64,000 nt of DNA. It comes from Nocardioides hwasunensis (GTDB taxonomy: Bacteria > Actinomycetota > Actinomycetes > Propionibacteriales > Nocardioidaceae). The notes under the pieces are model-generated. The model had not been told where the DNA came from, searched no databases, and saw nothing but the letters and a program-made list of their open reading frames with translations. The stretch lies in assembly GCF_014779665.1 (NCBI RefSeq), contig NZ_JACXYY010000006.1:248001-312000 (forward strand), in the 5' to 3' direction. This document shows, one piece after another, positions 44,504 through 53,741 of this stretch (position 1 is the stretch's first letter; the number at the start of each line of letters is the position of its first letter). The position numbers and the translations under genes are program-made.

Positions 44504-44764
44504 TCAGAGAGCGGCGGTCTTCTTGGCGATCGACGACTTGCGGTTCGCGGCCTGGTTGGCGTGGATGACGCCCTTCGAGGCGGCCTTGTCGAGCGCCTTC
44601 ATGGCGTCGCGGCCGGCGGCGGTCGCCGCGGCCTTGTCGTCGCCCTCGGACAGCTCGCGGAAACGGCGCACGGCGGTCTTCAGGCGCGACTTCACGGCCT
44701 GGTTGCGCTGGCGCGCCTTCTCGTTCTGCTTGTTGCGCTTGATCTGGGACTTGATGTTCGCCAC
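44504..44764 (-). CDS. rpsT: 30S ribosomal protein S20
   Basis: An 86-residue highly basic protein starting [21 protein letters not shown], with [12 protein letters not shown] and the C-terminal [23 protein letters not shown], all typical of S20, which binds 16S rRNA early in 30S assembly. It is convergent with holA across a region holding paired palindromes. The 213 bases between it and the next gene upstream show no further gene. Confidence 0.97.
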   Translation of the reverse strand: MANIKSQIKRNKQNEKARQRNQAVKSRLKTAVRRFRELSEGDDKAAATAAGRDAMKALDKAASKGVIHANQAANRKSSIAKKTAAL

Positions 44765-44977
44765 GTGTGGATCCTCGGATGCTCGAACTGGTCAGGACAG
44801 AAGTCTGTGCTTGTCGGCTGCCTGGCAACCCCCCGCTCGCGAGAGTGAGGGTCGGGTGCCGGACATGCAGGGATGAACACTACCGTCCGGCGCGGCGGGC
44901 GCCCAAATCGTGCTGGAGCGGTGAGCGAGGCACGATCTCGGGCCGCGGATCCTGCGCCACGCACCGCTCGCTCACGC

Positions 44978-45922
44978 TCAGCGGCCGGTGCGGCGGGCGA
45001 CCGCCCCCAGCATGCGACGCGACTCGGTCCGGCGGAAGTCCCGCAGCGTCGGCAGGTTGACGTCGACGGCGGTGACGGAGCGCTCGGCCAGGTGGGCACC
45101 GAAGCCCGCCAGGAACGCGGTGACCACGTCGTCGCCGACCTCGCGAAGCGCGGGGGAGTCGGCGATCGAGGTGTCGAACCACGGCTCCTCCATCCGCTCG
45201 AGCCGCACCAGCAGGGGATCGGCCCATGCGGGCCCGCGCGCTGCCATGCCCCAGTCCACGAACACCACGTCGCCACCCGGACGGCGCAGCAGGTTGTCGA
45301 CACGGATGTCCCAGTGGACGACGTGCTCCATCGGCCGGTCGGCGTGCTCGCGCAGCACCGCCGCCCAGCCGTCGGGGTCGTCGCGCAACCAGTCCGGCAC
45401 CGGCACCTCCGGCGGCGCGTCGGGCAGCCCCGCCAGCGAGTCCGCCCAGACCCGGAACCGGTGGCCGACGTCGACCAGGTCGACGCCGTCGGGCGCCCCG
45501 CGCTCTTGGAGAGCTGCGGAGAGGCGATCGGTCCCGACGAGCACCGCCTCGAGCTCGGCGGGGTCGGTGAAGTCGGGGTGCCGGCCCTCGACGTCCTCGA
45601 TCAGGAGGGCCACCCAGGCCCCGTCGTCGTACGACGCCAGCAGCCGCGCCCAGAGCCCGTGCTCGCCGAGGTGCTGCAGGACGCCGACCTCGCGGCGCAA
45701 CAGGTCCGGGGTGTCGGGGTTGAGCTCGGCGCCGACCGCCTTGACGAACGCCCGGGTGCCGTCGGCGCAGGTGAGCCGGGTGGCGCACCCGGGCGACATC
45801 CCGCCGACCTGCTCGGCGGTCCCCACCACCGCGGAGCCGAGGGTCCGCTCGACCCAGTCGCGCACGGGGGCGGGCACCTCGTCGTAGGCGAGGCGTACAC
45901 CGACCGCGCGCGGCGCCGTCAC
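44978..45922 (-). CDS. Phosphotransferase-family (APH-like) kinase
   Basis: A 314-residue small-molecule kinase. The Brenner motif HWDIRVDNLL is near residue 202, followed by VVFVDWGMAARGPAWADPL with the metal-binding Asp. The N-lobe shows AFVKAVGAELNP. The GTG at 45922 overlaps the stop of the upstream kinase gene (GTGA), so the two paralogous kinases are coupled. Members phosphorylate antibiotics, choline-like or sugar substrates. The substrate is unknown. Confidence 0.85.
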   Translation of the reverse strand: MTAPRAVGVRLAYDEVPAPVRDWVERTLGSAVVGTAEQVGGMSPGCATRLTCADGTRAFVKAVGAELNPDTPDLLRREVGVLQHLGEHGLWARLLASYDDGAWVALLIEDVEGRHPDFTDPAELEAVLVGTDRLSAALQERGAPDGVDLVDVGHRFRVWADSLAGLPDAPPEVPVPDWLRDDPDGWAAVLREHADRPMEHVVHWDIRVDNLLRRPGGDVVFVDWGMAARGPAWADPLLVRLERMEEPWFDTSIADSPALREVGDDVVTAFLAGFGAHLAERSVTAVDVNLPTLRDFRRTESRRMLGAVARRTGR

Positions 45923-46881
45923 GACCAGCCCCGCCGCTCCGCGAGCCAGTCCCAGCACACCTCGCCCTGCCAGCGCTGGTGGTCGCGGATGTGGGGCGAG
46001 GTCGGCGGGACCGGCAGCTCGCACTGGGTGAGGAAGTAGCCGACGTAGAGCGCGAGGTTGATGTCGAGCGCCTCGGCGTCGACGTCGCGCAGCAGGCGGC
46101 GCTCCGCGATCACCCGGTCGACGTCGATGCCCTCGCCCCGGGGAGCGATCAGGGCGGCGAACGAGTCGAACCACGCGGCGCCGCGCACCGGCCAGTTCCA
46201 GTCGCAGACCACGGCGCGACCGTCGGCGCCGATGAGGACGTTGTCCGAGCGGATGTCGGTGTGCACGAGGGTGTCGCCGCCGACCACCTCGGCGTAGCGC
46301 CGGGCGAGCGCCTCGGCCTCGGCGAGGTGGGTCGGGTCGAGGTCGGTCCGGTGGTCGCGAAGCGCGGCCCAGTGCTCCAGGAGCGGCGCGAAGTCGTCCG
46401 CGGCGGTGTCGAGCGCGAGACCGGCCGGGGGAGGGGTGAGCGCCTCGGCGGCCTGCTCGAGCGCGTCCAGGACGGCGTCGAGCTCGTCGGCCTGCCACGG
46501 ACGCTGTGGCGGACGCCCGTCGACGTACTCCGTGCCGAGGACGACCCAGTCGTCGTCGAGGTGCCACAGGAGGCGCGGCGCGGGCACCGACGCGGGGAGG
46601 GCGGCGAGCTTGCGCGCCTCCTCGCGGTAGGAGTCGGCGAACACGCGCTGGGCCTTGACCGACGCCGCCTTGGCGAAGTGACGCGACCCGTCCTCGCACA
46701 CCAGCACGGAGGCGAACCCGGGAGTGAAGCCGGTCGTCTGCGAGATCGCCCTGACCACCGGCGAGCCGCACTTGCGCTCGATCCATGCGCGCAGGTTCGG
46801 CGGGAGGAACTCCCACTCCAGGCGCCGGGCGGTCGCGTCGTGCGGGACGGGGTAGGGCGCGATCGGCGGACGGCGAGACAT
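45919..46881 (-). CDS. Phosphotransferase-family (APH-like) kinase
   Basis: A 320-residue kinase related to its downstream neighbour. HTDIRSDNVLIG near residue 206 is the catalytic loop and AVVCDWNWPVRGAAWFDSF carries the metal-binding Asp. The lysine in RHFAKAASVKAQRVFADSY is the likely ATP contact. A GGGAGGA ribosome binding site precedes the ATG at 46881. An in-frame upstream start is unlikely. It is divergent from a GNAT gene. Tandem paralogues suggest an old duplication. Confidence 0.85.
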   Translation of the reverse strand: MSRRPPIAPYPVPHDATARRLEWEFLPPNLRAWIERKCGSPVVRAISQTTGFTPGFASVLVCEDGSRHFAKAASVKAQRVFADSYREEARKLAALPASVPAPRLLWHLDDDWVVLGTEYVDGRPPQRPWQADELDAVLDALEQAAEALTPPPAGLALDTAADDFAPLLEHWAALRDHRTDLDPTHLAEAEALARRYAEVVGGDTLVHTDIRSDNVLIGADGRAVVCDWNWPVRGAAWFDSFAALIAPRGEGIDVDRVIAERRLLRDVDAEALDINLALYVGYFLTQCELPVPPTSPHIRDHQRWQGEVCWDWLAERRGWS

Positions 46882-46920
46882 GGCGGCATCCTCCCGCACT
46901 GGTCCTGCGGCCCACGAACG

Positions 46921-46983
46921 GATATCTGGGGACGTGACGTACGTCAACCGGCTCCGATCCCGTCCACCACGTCCTCAGATATC
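46921..46983. promoter_or_regulatory. Nested palindromes in the kinase/GNAT divergent region
   Basis: GATATCTG (46921-46928) and CAGATATC (46976-46983) are inverted copies flanking a 12-bp perfect palindrome TGACGTACGTCA (46935-46946). The arrangement lies between two divergent starts (46881 and 47022), so it may be a shared operator. No regulator is adjacent. Confidence 0.35.
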
Positions 46984-47021
46984 GGGTGGAGGTGCGACCC
47001 TGCGCGGGCGAGACTGGCGTC

Positions 47022-47552
47022 ATGCCCGAGCTCGTCCTGCCGACCCCGTCCGTGCGTGAGTCTTTCCTCGAGGCGATGGACGAGTTCGTCGCGGAGGGTG
47101 TGGAGCTGAGCCAGACGGCCGCCTGGATCGACGTCAACGCACCGGGCTGGCAGGACCCGGGGGTGTTCGCGACCTTCGTCGGGGCCGTGCGGGTCGACGC
47201 GCAGGAGGACAACCCGCGCCCCGAGTGGCACGTGCCCTGCACGACGCTCTGGTGGATCGACGGCGAGACCTACCTGGGCCGGCTCGCGATCCGGCACCGG
47301 CTCAACGACTTCCTCCTCGACGTCGGCGGGCACATCGGCTACGACGTACGCCCGACCCGTCGCCGCGAGGGGCACGCGACCGCGATGTTGCGGGCCGCCC
47401 TGCCGTGGGCCGTCGGCCTCGGGATCGACCCCGCGCTGGTCACCTGCGACGACGACAACGTCGGCTCGACCAGGGTGATCGAGGCGGCGGGCGGGGAGCT
47501 CGAGGACGTGCGGGGGATCAAGCGCCGCTACTGGGTCCCCACCTCGGGGTAG
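47022..47552 (+). CDS. GNAT-family N-acetyltransferase
   Basis: A 176-residue acetyltransferase. The family core shows LGRLAIRHRLNDFLLDVGGHIGYDVRPTRRREGHATAMLRAAL with the acetyl-CoA loop RRREGHAT, and the later VTCDDDNVGSTRVIEAAGGELED. It resembles the subgroup with a W-W-I-D-G-E strand. The ATG at 47022 begins MPELVLPTPSVRESFLEAMDEF. The acetyl acceptor is unknown. Its stop lies inside a long inverted repeat. Confidence 0.88.
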   Translation: MPELVLPTPSVRESFLEAMDEFVAEGVELSQTAAWIDVNAPGWQDPGVFATFVGAVRVDAQEDNPRPEWHVPCTTLWWIDGETYLGRLAIRHRLNDFLLDVGGHIGYDVRPTRRREGHATAMLRAALPWAVGLGIDPALVTCDDDNVGSTRVIEAAGGELEDVRGIKRRYWVPTSG

Positions 47553-47613
47553 TCCAGTGGCAGATGGTCGTGAGATCGCCGCCGCGACAGCCGCCTGTCA
47601 CTGGACTACCCCG
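47545..47613. terminator. Bidirectional terminator with 15-bp arms
   Basis: Perfect 15-base arms (47545-47559 and 47599-47613) are separated by 39 bases. The stem can extend inward by a few pairs. The left arm includes the GNAT stop codon and the right arm ends 3 bases from the convergent transporter stop. It could end both transcripts. The long loop is unusual. Confidence 0.6.
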
Positions 47614-47615
47614 GC

Positions 47616-48539
47616 TCAGGCCGGGGGTGGCGGTGCGGCCGCGGGAGCCTCGGGCGTACGACGCGTGCGCGTCGCGGCGCCGACGCCGACCACCGCGACC
47701 GCGAGCCCGACCAGCTGGGCCACCGAGAGGGTCTCGTCGAGCACCAGCCAGGCGGGGACCGCGGTCACCGGCGGGCTGAGGAAGAACAGGCTGGCCGCCG
47801 CACCCGACCCACCGCGCAGGACGAGCAGCGACAGCAGCACGAGCCCGATGATCGAGTTGACGATCGCGAGGAACAGGACGGCCGCGACCGCCCGCCCGGT
47901 GTCGGTGACGGGCCACGCGCCCTCGGTCGTCCACCCCAGCACGAGCATCGGGGGCGCCGACACCGCGAACTGCACCGCCGCCGACCACAGCAGGTCGGGC
48001 TGCGCGCCGATCCATCGCTGACCGAGGGTGCCGAGGCTGAGGGTGAGCATGCTGAGGCAGCCGATGCCCACCGCGATCGGGCCGCCGGCGTGGCCGAGGT
48101 CGGCGCCGAGGACGAGCAGCACGCCGAGGACGCCGACGACGAACCCGCCCACCTGCAGCGCCGAGATCCGCTCCCCGAGCAGGACCGCGGCGAGGATGGC
48201 GGTCAGCACCGGGCTGAGCGCGTGGAACAGCGACGCGAGGGTGGCGCCGAGACCCAGGTCGAAGGCGACGTACATCATCCCGAACATCAGGGCGTTCATC
48301 ACCAGCCCGACGAGAGCCACACGGCCCAGGACCGCGCGGTCCATCCGCGTCGGACGCCGCAGGGCCAGTGCGAGACCGGCAGCCAGGACCGCGGCGACCA
48401 CGAAGCGCCAGCCCAGCACGGAGAACGGCGCGGCGGCGTGCACGGCGGCGGGGCCCGAGATGTAGCCCGACGACCAGACCAGGACGAACGCGCCCGCCGG
48501 GACCAGCGGCAGTCGCAGCGCATCGGTCCGGGAGGTCAC
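47616..48539 (-). CDS. EamA-family (DMT) transporter
   Basis: A 307-residue membrane protein with ten predicted helices in two EamA repeats (FVLVWSSGYISGPAAVHAAAPFSVLGWRF; then SAAVQFAVSAPPMLVLGWT). Such carriers export metabolites or amino acids. The start is the GTG at 48539, with TAGCGT 8 bases upstream. It is divergent from lepA. The substrate is unknown. Confidence 0.87.
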   Translation of the reverse strand: MTSRTDALRLPLVPAGAFVLVWSSGYISGPAAVHAAAPFSVLGWRFVVAAVLAAGLALALRRPTRMDRAVLGRVALVGLVMNALMFGMMYVAFDLGLGATLASLFHALSPVLTAILAAVLLGERISALQVGGFVVGVLGVLLVLGADLGHAGGPIAVGIGCLSMLTLSLGTLGQRWIGAQPDLLWSAAVQFAVSAPPMLVLGWTTEGAWPVTDTGRAVAAVLFLAIVNSIIGLVLLSLLVLRGGSGAAASLFFLSPPVTAVPAWLVLDETLSVAQLVGLAVAVVGVGAATRTRRTPEAPAAAPPPPA

Positions 48540-48648
48540 AGAGGCGCACGCTAGCGGGCACGGCGGGCAGGCTCGTCGCCGGTTCGGTGGGGCGTGGTCA
48601 GCGTGGAAGAATGATCCGACCCCGCCGTCGTACAGCCGAAAGTAGTCC

Positions 48649-50523
48649 GTGAGCCTCAAGAACGCGCCGCAGCCAGGCTCGACCGACCCGTCGATCATCC
48701 GCAACTTCTGCATCATCGCGCACATCGACCACGGCAAGTCGACCCTGGCCGACCGCATGCTGCAGCTCACCGGCGTCGTGGACGAGCGGGCGTCGCGCGC
48801 GCAGTACCTCGACCGGATGGACATCGAGCGCGAGCGCGGCATCACGATCAAGTCCCAGGCGGTGCGGATGCCGTGGACCGTCCCGGCCGACAACGCCGCG
48901 GGTGCCGAGCCCGGCACCTACGTGCTCAACATGATCGACACCCCGGGCCACGTCGACTTCACCTACGAGGTCTCCCGCAGCCTCGAGGCCTGCGAGGCCG
49001 CCGTCCTGCTGGTCGACGCGGCACAGGGCATCGAGGCGCAGACGCTCGCCAACCTCTACCTCGCGATGGGCGCCGACCTCCACATCATCCCGGTGCTCAA
49101 CAAGATCGACCTGCCCAGCGCCAACGTCGAGAAGTACGCCGCCGAGCTCGCCGGCCTGGTCGGCTGCGAGCCCGAGGAGGTGCTGCTCACCAGCGCCAAG
49201 ACGGGCGTCGGGGTCGAGGCACTGCTCAACGAGATCGTGAAGCAGACCCCGGCGCCGGTCGGCGACGCGGACGCGCCGGCGCGCGCGCTGATCTTCGACT
49301 CCGTCTACGACACCTACCGCGGCGTGGTGACCTACGTCCGGGTCGTCGACGGCAAGCTCAGCCACCGCGACCGGATCAAGATGATGTCGACCAACGCGGT
49401 CCACGAGATGCTCGAGGTGGGCGTGATCAGCCCCGAGCCCGTGAAGGCCGGCGAGATCGGCGTCGGCGAGGTCGGCTACCTGATCACCGGCGTGAAGGAC
49501 GTCCGCCAGTCGCGCGTCGGTGACACGGTCACCTCGCAGCACCGCGGCGCGACCGAGTCGCTCGGCGGCTACAAGCACCCCAACCCGATGGTCTACGCCG
49601 GCCTCTACCCGATCGACGGCGACGACTACCCGACGCTGCGCGACGCCCTGGAGAAGCTCCAGCTCAACGACGCGGCGCTGACCTACGAGCCGGAGACCTC
49701 CGGCGCGCTGGGCTTCGGCTTCCGCTGCGGCTTCCTCGGCCTGCTCCACATGGAGATCACCCGCGACCGCCTCGAGCGCGAGTTCAACCTCGACCTCATC
49801 TCGACCGCGCCCAACGTGGTCTACGAGGTCGCCCTCGACGACGGCACCGAGGTCGAGGTGACCAACCCGAGCGAGTACCCCGACGGCAAGGTCGCCGAGG
49901 TCCGCGAGCCCGTCGTCAAGGCGACGATCCTCGCGCCGTCGGACTACATCGGCACGATCATGGAGCTGTGCCAACTCAAGCGCGGCAACCTGCAGGGCAT
50001 GGACTACCTCTCCGAGGACCGCGTCGAGATGCGCTACACGCTTCCGATGGGCGAGATCGTCTTCGACTTCTTCGACCAGCTGAAGTCGCGCACCAAGGGC
50101 TACGCCTCGCTCGACTACGAGCGCTCCGGGGAGCAGGCCGCCGACCTGGTCAAGGTCGACATCCTGCTCCAGGGCGAGCCCGTCGACGCGTTCAGCGCGA
50201 TCGTGCACCGCGACGCCGCCTACTCCTACGGCGTGATGATGGCCGGCAAGCTCAAGGACCTCATCCCGCGCCAGCAGTTCGAGGTGCCGATCCAGGCCGC
50301 CATCGGAGCGCGCGTCATCGCCCGCGAGACCATCCGCGCGATCCGCAAGGACGTCCTCGCCAAGTGCTACGGCGGTGACATCAGCCGCAAGCGCAAGCTG
50401 CTCGAGAAGCAGAAGGCCGGCAAGAAGCGGATGAAGAACATCGGCTCCGTGGAGGTGCCGCCGGAGGCCTTCGTCGCCGCGCTCGCGACCACGCAGCCGG
50501 CGGAGAAGTCCGGCAAGAAGTGA
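48649..50523 (+). CDS. lepA: Elongation factor 4 (LepA)
   Basis: A 624-residue translational GTPase that back-translocates ribosomes. The G1 motif AHIDHGKST is at residues 24-32, DTPGHVDF gives G3 and NKIDLPSA G4. The LepA-specific C-terminal domain closes with [38 protein letters not shown]. It starts at a GTG. Its stop overlaps the next gene as GTGA (50520-50523). It is essentially a core gene and is well conserved. Confidence 0.97.
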   Translation: MSLKNAPQPGSTDPSIIRNFCIIAHIDHGKSTLADRMLQLTGVVDERASRAQYLDRMDIERERGITIKSQAVRMPWTVPADNAAGAEPGTYVLNMIDTPGHVDFTYEVSRSLEACEAAVLLVDAAQGIEAQTLANLYLAMGADLHIIPVLNKIDLPSANVEKYAAELAGLVGCEPEEVLLTSAKTGVGVEALLNEIVKQTPAPVGDADAPARALIFDSVYDTYRGVVTYVRVVDGKLSHRDRIKMMSTNAVHEMLEVGVISPEPVKAGEIGVGEVGYLITGVKDVRQSRVGDTVTSQHRGATESLGGYKHPNPMVYAGLYPIDGDDYPTLRDALEKLQLNDAALTYEPETSGALGFGFRCGFLGLLHMEITRDRLEREFNLDLISTAPNVVYEVALDDGTEVEVTNPSEYPDGKVAEVREPVVKATILAPSDYIGTIMELCQLKRGNLQGMDYLSEDRVEMRYTLPMGEIVFDFFDQLKSRTKGYASLDYERSGEQAADLVKVDILLQGEPVDAFSAIVHRDAAYSYGVMMAGKLKDLIPRQQFEVPIQAAIGARVIARETIRAIRKDVLAKCYGGDISRKRKLLEKQKAGKKRMKNIGSVEVPPEAFVAALATTQPAEKSGKK

Positions 50524-51014
50524 CGCTCGTCCGCGCGGCCGACGTGACCCCGCAGCCGTGGGCCAACGGAGGCGGTACGACGCGTGAGCTGGCGTGGGCC
50601 GACGACGGGGCGTGGCGGATCAGCCTGGCCGAGGTCGCGGGCGACGGACCGTTCTCGACGTTCGCGGGGCGGCACCGGCTGCTCACCGTGGTCGACGGCC
50701 CGGTCCTCGACCTGTCCGTCGACGGCGAGTCGCACGTCGTCGAGCCCGCACGCCCGTTCGCCTTCTCCGGCGACGCCGCCGTCCTCGCCTCGGTGCCCGA
50801 GGGTGCGGTGGTGGCACTCAACGTGGTCGTCGACCCGATGGTCGTGTCCCCGTTCGTGACCGTCCTCGAGCTCGGTCGGGGCTCGGCCCTGCCGCTCGCC
50901 GCCGACCAGGCGGCGTACGTCGTCACGGGCGAGCAGCGCGGCTGCCTGGTCGTGGGTCCTGACGAGGTCGCCGGGCGATGCGCCATCGCCGTCGTCACCC
51001 TCGAGCGCGGCTGA
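50520..51014 (+). CDS. HutD/Ves-family protein
   Basis: A 164-residue cupin-like protein with the HutD signature: [43 protein letters not shown] and FAFSGDAAV. HutD-type proteins are linked to histidine utilisation in pseudomonads, but no hut genes are near. It is translationally coupled to lepA by a 4-base overlap, which is an odd pairing for a metabolic protein. The function here is unknown. Confidence 0.85.
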   Translation: MTLVRAADVTPQPWANGGGTTRELAWADDGAWRISLAEVAGDGPFSTFAGRHRLLTVVDGPVLDLSVDGESHVVEPARPFAFSGDAAVLASVPEGAVVALNVVVDPMVVSPFVTVLELGRGSALPLAADQAAYVVTGEQRGCLVVGPDEVAGRCAIAVVTLERG

Positions 51015-51063
51015 GGCGATCCGCCGACCAATCCGGCTGCCGACGCGGCCGCGAAGCCCCGGC

Positions 51064-52026
51064 ATGCGACTGGCTGACCGGCTCCGGGTCGAGGCGATCC
51101 GCGCGAGCGCGCCCTTCACCGTGCGCTACGGCGACCACCTGCGCTTCGCCGGCCAGGACCTGGCCGCACCGAGGCGGATCCACGTCCGCACGCGGCACGG
51201 GCGGATCCCGGTGCACCTCTACGGACCGACGGGGGAGGCCCGGCCGGTCCACGTGCACCTCCACGGCGGGGCGTGGCTGATGCGCCACCCGCAGATGGAC
51301 GACTGGTGGTGCCGCTACCTCGCCGCGACCGCCGGTGTCGTGGTCGCGAACGTCGACTTCGAGGTGGCCCCGCGCGTGACCTACCCCGTGGCGCAGCACC
51401 AGGCCCACGACGTGGCGGCCGCGCTGGCCGCCGACGGCGCCCCGGTCTCGGTGGGCGGCTTCAGCTCCGGCGGAGGCATGGCCGCCTCGGTCGCCCTGCA
51501 GGCCCGCGACACCGGCTCGTTCACCCCGACGCTGCAGGTGCTGGGCATCCCGGCGCTCGACCTGTCGGCGGAGCCACGCGACGGCGACCGCGGCATGATC
51601 TCGCCGGACCTGCGCCGGCTGGTGCGCCGCGTCTACCTGCCGGATCCCGTCACCCGGCGCGAGGCGTACGCCTCACCGCTCCTGGCCGCCGACCTCGCCG
51701 GGCTGCCACCCGCGGTCGTCCTGACCGCGGAGCGCGACGTGCTCCGCGCCGAGGGCGACGCGTACGCCGGCCGACTGAGCGAGGCCGGCGTACGCGTCGT
51801 GCACCACGTCACGCCAGGGGTCGACCACTACTTCCTCACCGAGGACCCGGTGCGCGCCCGCACGACGATGGCGATGGTGGCGGACGAGATCGCTGCCGCC
51901 GGTCGGGTGGGAGATCAGGCGGCCGGCGCCCAGCCCGGGTCGCGGCCGAGCCGGGCCAGCAGCCGGTCCGAGGCCGAGGCGTCGTCGGGCACCGGGACCG
52001 CCTCCGCGCAGACCCCCTCCGAGTAG
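51064..52026 (+). CDS. Alpha/beta hydrolase (hormone-sensitive-lipase-like)
   Basis: A 320-residue esterase-like hydrolase. The oxyanion loop HGGAW, the nucleophile Ser in GFSSGGG, the acid in ERDVLRAEGDAYA and the His in GVDHYF are present in the right order. The conserved fold ends near residue 280. The last 40 or so residues are low-complexity (GRVGDQAAGAQPGSRPSRAS...) and lie antisense over the end of the next gene (112-base overlap), so they probably result from stop-codon loss. Confidence 0.85.
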   Translation: MRLADRLRVEAIRASAPFTVRYGDHLRFAGQDLAAPRRIHVRTRHGRIPVHLYGPTGEARPVHVHLHGGAWLMRHPQMDDWWCRYLAATAGVVVANVDFEVAPRVTYPVAQHQAHDVAAALAADGAPVSVGGFSSGGGMAASVALQARDTGSFTPTLQVLGIPALDLSAEPRDGDRGMISPDLRRLVRRVYLPDPVTRREAYASPLLAADLAGLPPAVVLTAERDVLRAEGDAYAGRLSEAGVRVVHHVTPGVDHYFLTEDPVRARTTMAMVADEIAAAGRVGDQAAGAQPGSRPSRASSRSEAEASSGTGTASAQTPSE

Positions 52027-52475
52027 AGGGCGTCGCCCCAGCCGTCGGCGGTGGCGTGCAGGGCTGCCGCCTCCTTCTCGCTGACCGACCACTGCTGGCC
52101 GGTGGCGCGGGCGATGTCGGAGCCGTGCACGACGAGGTCCCAGCCGTAGAAGTCGGCCATCGTGGCCGCGATCGTGGTGCGGCCGAAGTAGCCGTCGTAC
52201 TCCCGCTCGGCGACGCCGTCCGCGGAGAGCACCTCGGCCACGGCCGATGCGTGCTTGCGCCACGCGGCAGGTGGGTCGGACTGGTCGGGCGAGGGACCGG
52301 GGGAGAGGTCCTGGCGCTCGAGGAACTCCCGCTCGGTCTCGATCGCGTGGACGACGACGTCGCGGACGGTCCAGTCGTCGCACGGTGTGGGTGCGTCCCA
52401 GCGCCCCTCGGCTCCGTCGAGGATGGCGGCGAACGCGTCGGCTCGCGCGGTGAAGCTCTCTGCACTCGTGGTCAT
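51915..52475 (-). CDS. TIGR03086-type DinB/maleylpyruvate-isomerase-like protein
   Basis: A 186-residue helical bundle protein of the metal-binding TIGR03086 family (DAPTPCDDWTVRDVVVHAIETEREFL, then GRTTIAATMADFYGWDLVVHGSDIARATGQQW, WGDALYSEGVC). Histidines in VVVHAIE and LVVHGSD are likely metal ligands. Members relate to mycothiol-dependent enzymes. The ATG at 52475 is preferred. It converges on the hydrolase gene and overlaps it by 112 bases. It is divergent from an AraC-type regulator. Confidence 0.82.
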   Translation of the reverse strand: MTTSAESFTARADAFAAILDGAEGRWDAPTPCDDWTVRDVVVHAIETEREFLERQDLSPGPSPDQSDPPAAWRKHASAVAEVLSADGVAEREYDGYFGRTTIAATMADFYGWDLVVHGSDIARATGQQWSVSEKEAAALHATADGWGDALYSEGVCAEAVPVPDDASASDRLLARLGRDPGWAPAA

Positions 52476-52514
52476 GACCGTGACTCTCGCAGCGCTCCTG
52501 TCGGTGGCGCTTGT

Positions 52515-52520
52515 GATAAT
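52515..52520 (+). promoter_or_regulatory. -10 box of the AraC regulator gene
   Basis: GATAAT, the closest match to the TATAAT consensus among the boxes annotated here, lies 7 bases before the ATG at 52528. The mRNA should be leaderless. Confidence 0.6.
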
Positions 52521-52527
52521 CCGACAC

Positions 52528-53361
52528 ATGGCCGGTCCTCGTCCCAGCGATCCGGTGGACCGTGCCCACCTGACCGGGGTCAGTCGGCCCTCGCCGCCGA
52601 TCCACCGATACTCGCCCAGCGCCCACCTCGCCGACCTCGTCGACCGCTACTGGATCCCGGTCTGGTCGCTGGCCGAGCCGTCCACGCAGAGCACGCTCCA
52701 GCACCCGGTCTGCCTCGTCGTGGTCAGCGACACCTACGCCCGCCTCTACGGCGTGACCAGGGGCCGGTCCAGCGTGACCCTCGAGGGGGAGGGGTACGCC
52801 GTCGGGACGATGCTCATGCCCGCCGCCGGTCGGCTGCTGCTCGGTCGCCCGGTGGCCGGCCTCACCGACACCTGGACCGACCTCGCCGAGGTGCTGCCCG
52901 ACGGACGGCTCGTCGACGCCGTGCGCGCCGCGATGGACGCCGGCCCGCACGACCCCGGCTCGCACCTGCGGGCGATCGCGCACCTCGAGGCGTGGTTCAC
53001 CACGTTCCTCCCGGTCGACGAGCAGGGGCTGCTGGTCAACCGGCTCGTGGCCTGGCTGCGCGAGCATCCCGAGGTGACCCGGGTGGGCGAGATGGCCGCC
53101 GAGGTCGGCCTCACCGAGCGCAGCCTGCAGCGGCTCGTGGAGCAGCGGCTCGGGATCAGCCCGAAGTGGTTGGTGCAGCGTCGGCGCCTCCACGACGCTG
53201 TCGAGGCGCTCAAGGCCGGCGCGACCAGCCTCGCCCAGATGGCTGGGGACCTCGGCTACACCGACCAGGCGCACTTCACCCACGACTTCCGGACCGTGAC
53301 CGGCATGACGCCGGGGGAGTACCTCAGGGACCAACCGTCGCGAGCGTCAACCAAAAGTTGA
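52528..53361 (+). CDS. AraC-family transcriptional regulator
   Basis: A 277-residue regulator. The N-terminal two-thirds is a DUF6597-like sensor region (HLADLVDRYWIPVWSL). The C-terminal AraC helix-turn-helix pair spans about residues 185-270 (VTRVGEMAAEVGLTERSLQRLVEQRLGISPKWLVQRRRLHDAVEAL, SLAQMAGDLGYTDQAHFTHDFRTVTGMTPGEY). It is divergent from the TIGR03086 gene, 52 bases apart, a plausible target. The effector is unknown. Confidence 0.88.
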   Translation: MAGPRPSDPVDRAHLTGVSRPSPPIHRYSPSAHLADLVDRYWIPVWSLAEPSTQSTLQHPVCLVVVSDTYARLYGVTRGRSSVTLEGEGYAVGTMLMPAAGRLLLGRPVAGLTDTWTDLAEVLPDGRLVDAVRAAMDAGPHDPGSHLRAIAHLEAWFTTFLPVDEQGLLVNRLVAWLREHPEVTRVGEMAAEVGLTERSLQRLVEQRLGISPKWLVQRRRLHDAVEALKAGATSLAQMAGDLGYTDQAHFTHDFRTVTGMTPGEYLRDQPSRASTKS

Positions 53362-53363
53362 CA
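53346..53363. promoter_or_regulatory. Inverted repeat with consensus -35 before a small membrane gene
   Basis: GTCAAC and GTTGAC (53346-53351, 53357-53362) form 6-base arms around CAAAA. TTGACA (53358-53363) is a perfect -35, but the -10 about 17 bases on is poor. The repeat overlaps the AraC gene stop, so it could be a weak terminator or an operator for the next gene. Confidence 0.35.
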
Positions 53364-53393
53364 GACGTCGCCGCGGTGTCGCATCGTGGAGCC

Positions 53394-53741
53394 ATGTCGC
53401 CCGTGCTCGGTCACCTGCTCACCGCCGCCGTCATCACGCTCGTCGTGGGGTTCGCCTCCGGGGGAGGCTGGGCCTACTTCGTGGTCGGCGCGGTCCTCGC
53501 GCTGTCGCTGTGGGTGATGCTCTTCGCGGGCTCCTACGCGACACCGGGCCCGGCGGAGGGCAACGGCCGCACCTCGTCGCGTCAGTACGCCCTGGCCGGC
53601 GCGTGCGCGCTCGTGCTCGGATACGTGATGTACGCCGTGGGCGACGGGGCGGTGTGGTGGTCGGTCGGCTTCATCATGGCCGGTGCGATCATCCCCGCCG
53701 CTCGCGCCGCGGGATCCCAGTCCCGGACCGGCGGTGCCTGA
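53394..53741 (+). CDS. Small membrane protein
   Basis: A 115-residue protein with about four hydrophobic segments: LLTAAVITLVVGFASGGG, AYFVVGAVLALSLWVMLFAG, YALAGACALVLGYVMYAVG and WWSVGFIMAGAIIPA. I do not recognise a family. GTGGAG lies just upstream of the ATG. Its end overlaps the start of the next gene by 8 bases, so the two are coupled. Confidence 0.7.
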   Translation: MSPVLGHLLTAAVITLVVGFASGGGWAYFVVGAVLALSLWVMLFAGSYATPGPAEGNGRTSSRQYALAGACALVLGYVMYAVGDGAVWWSVGFIMAGAIIPAARAAGSQSRTGGA

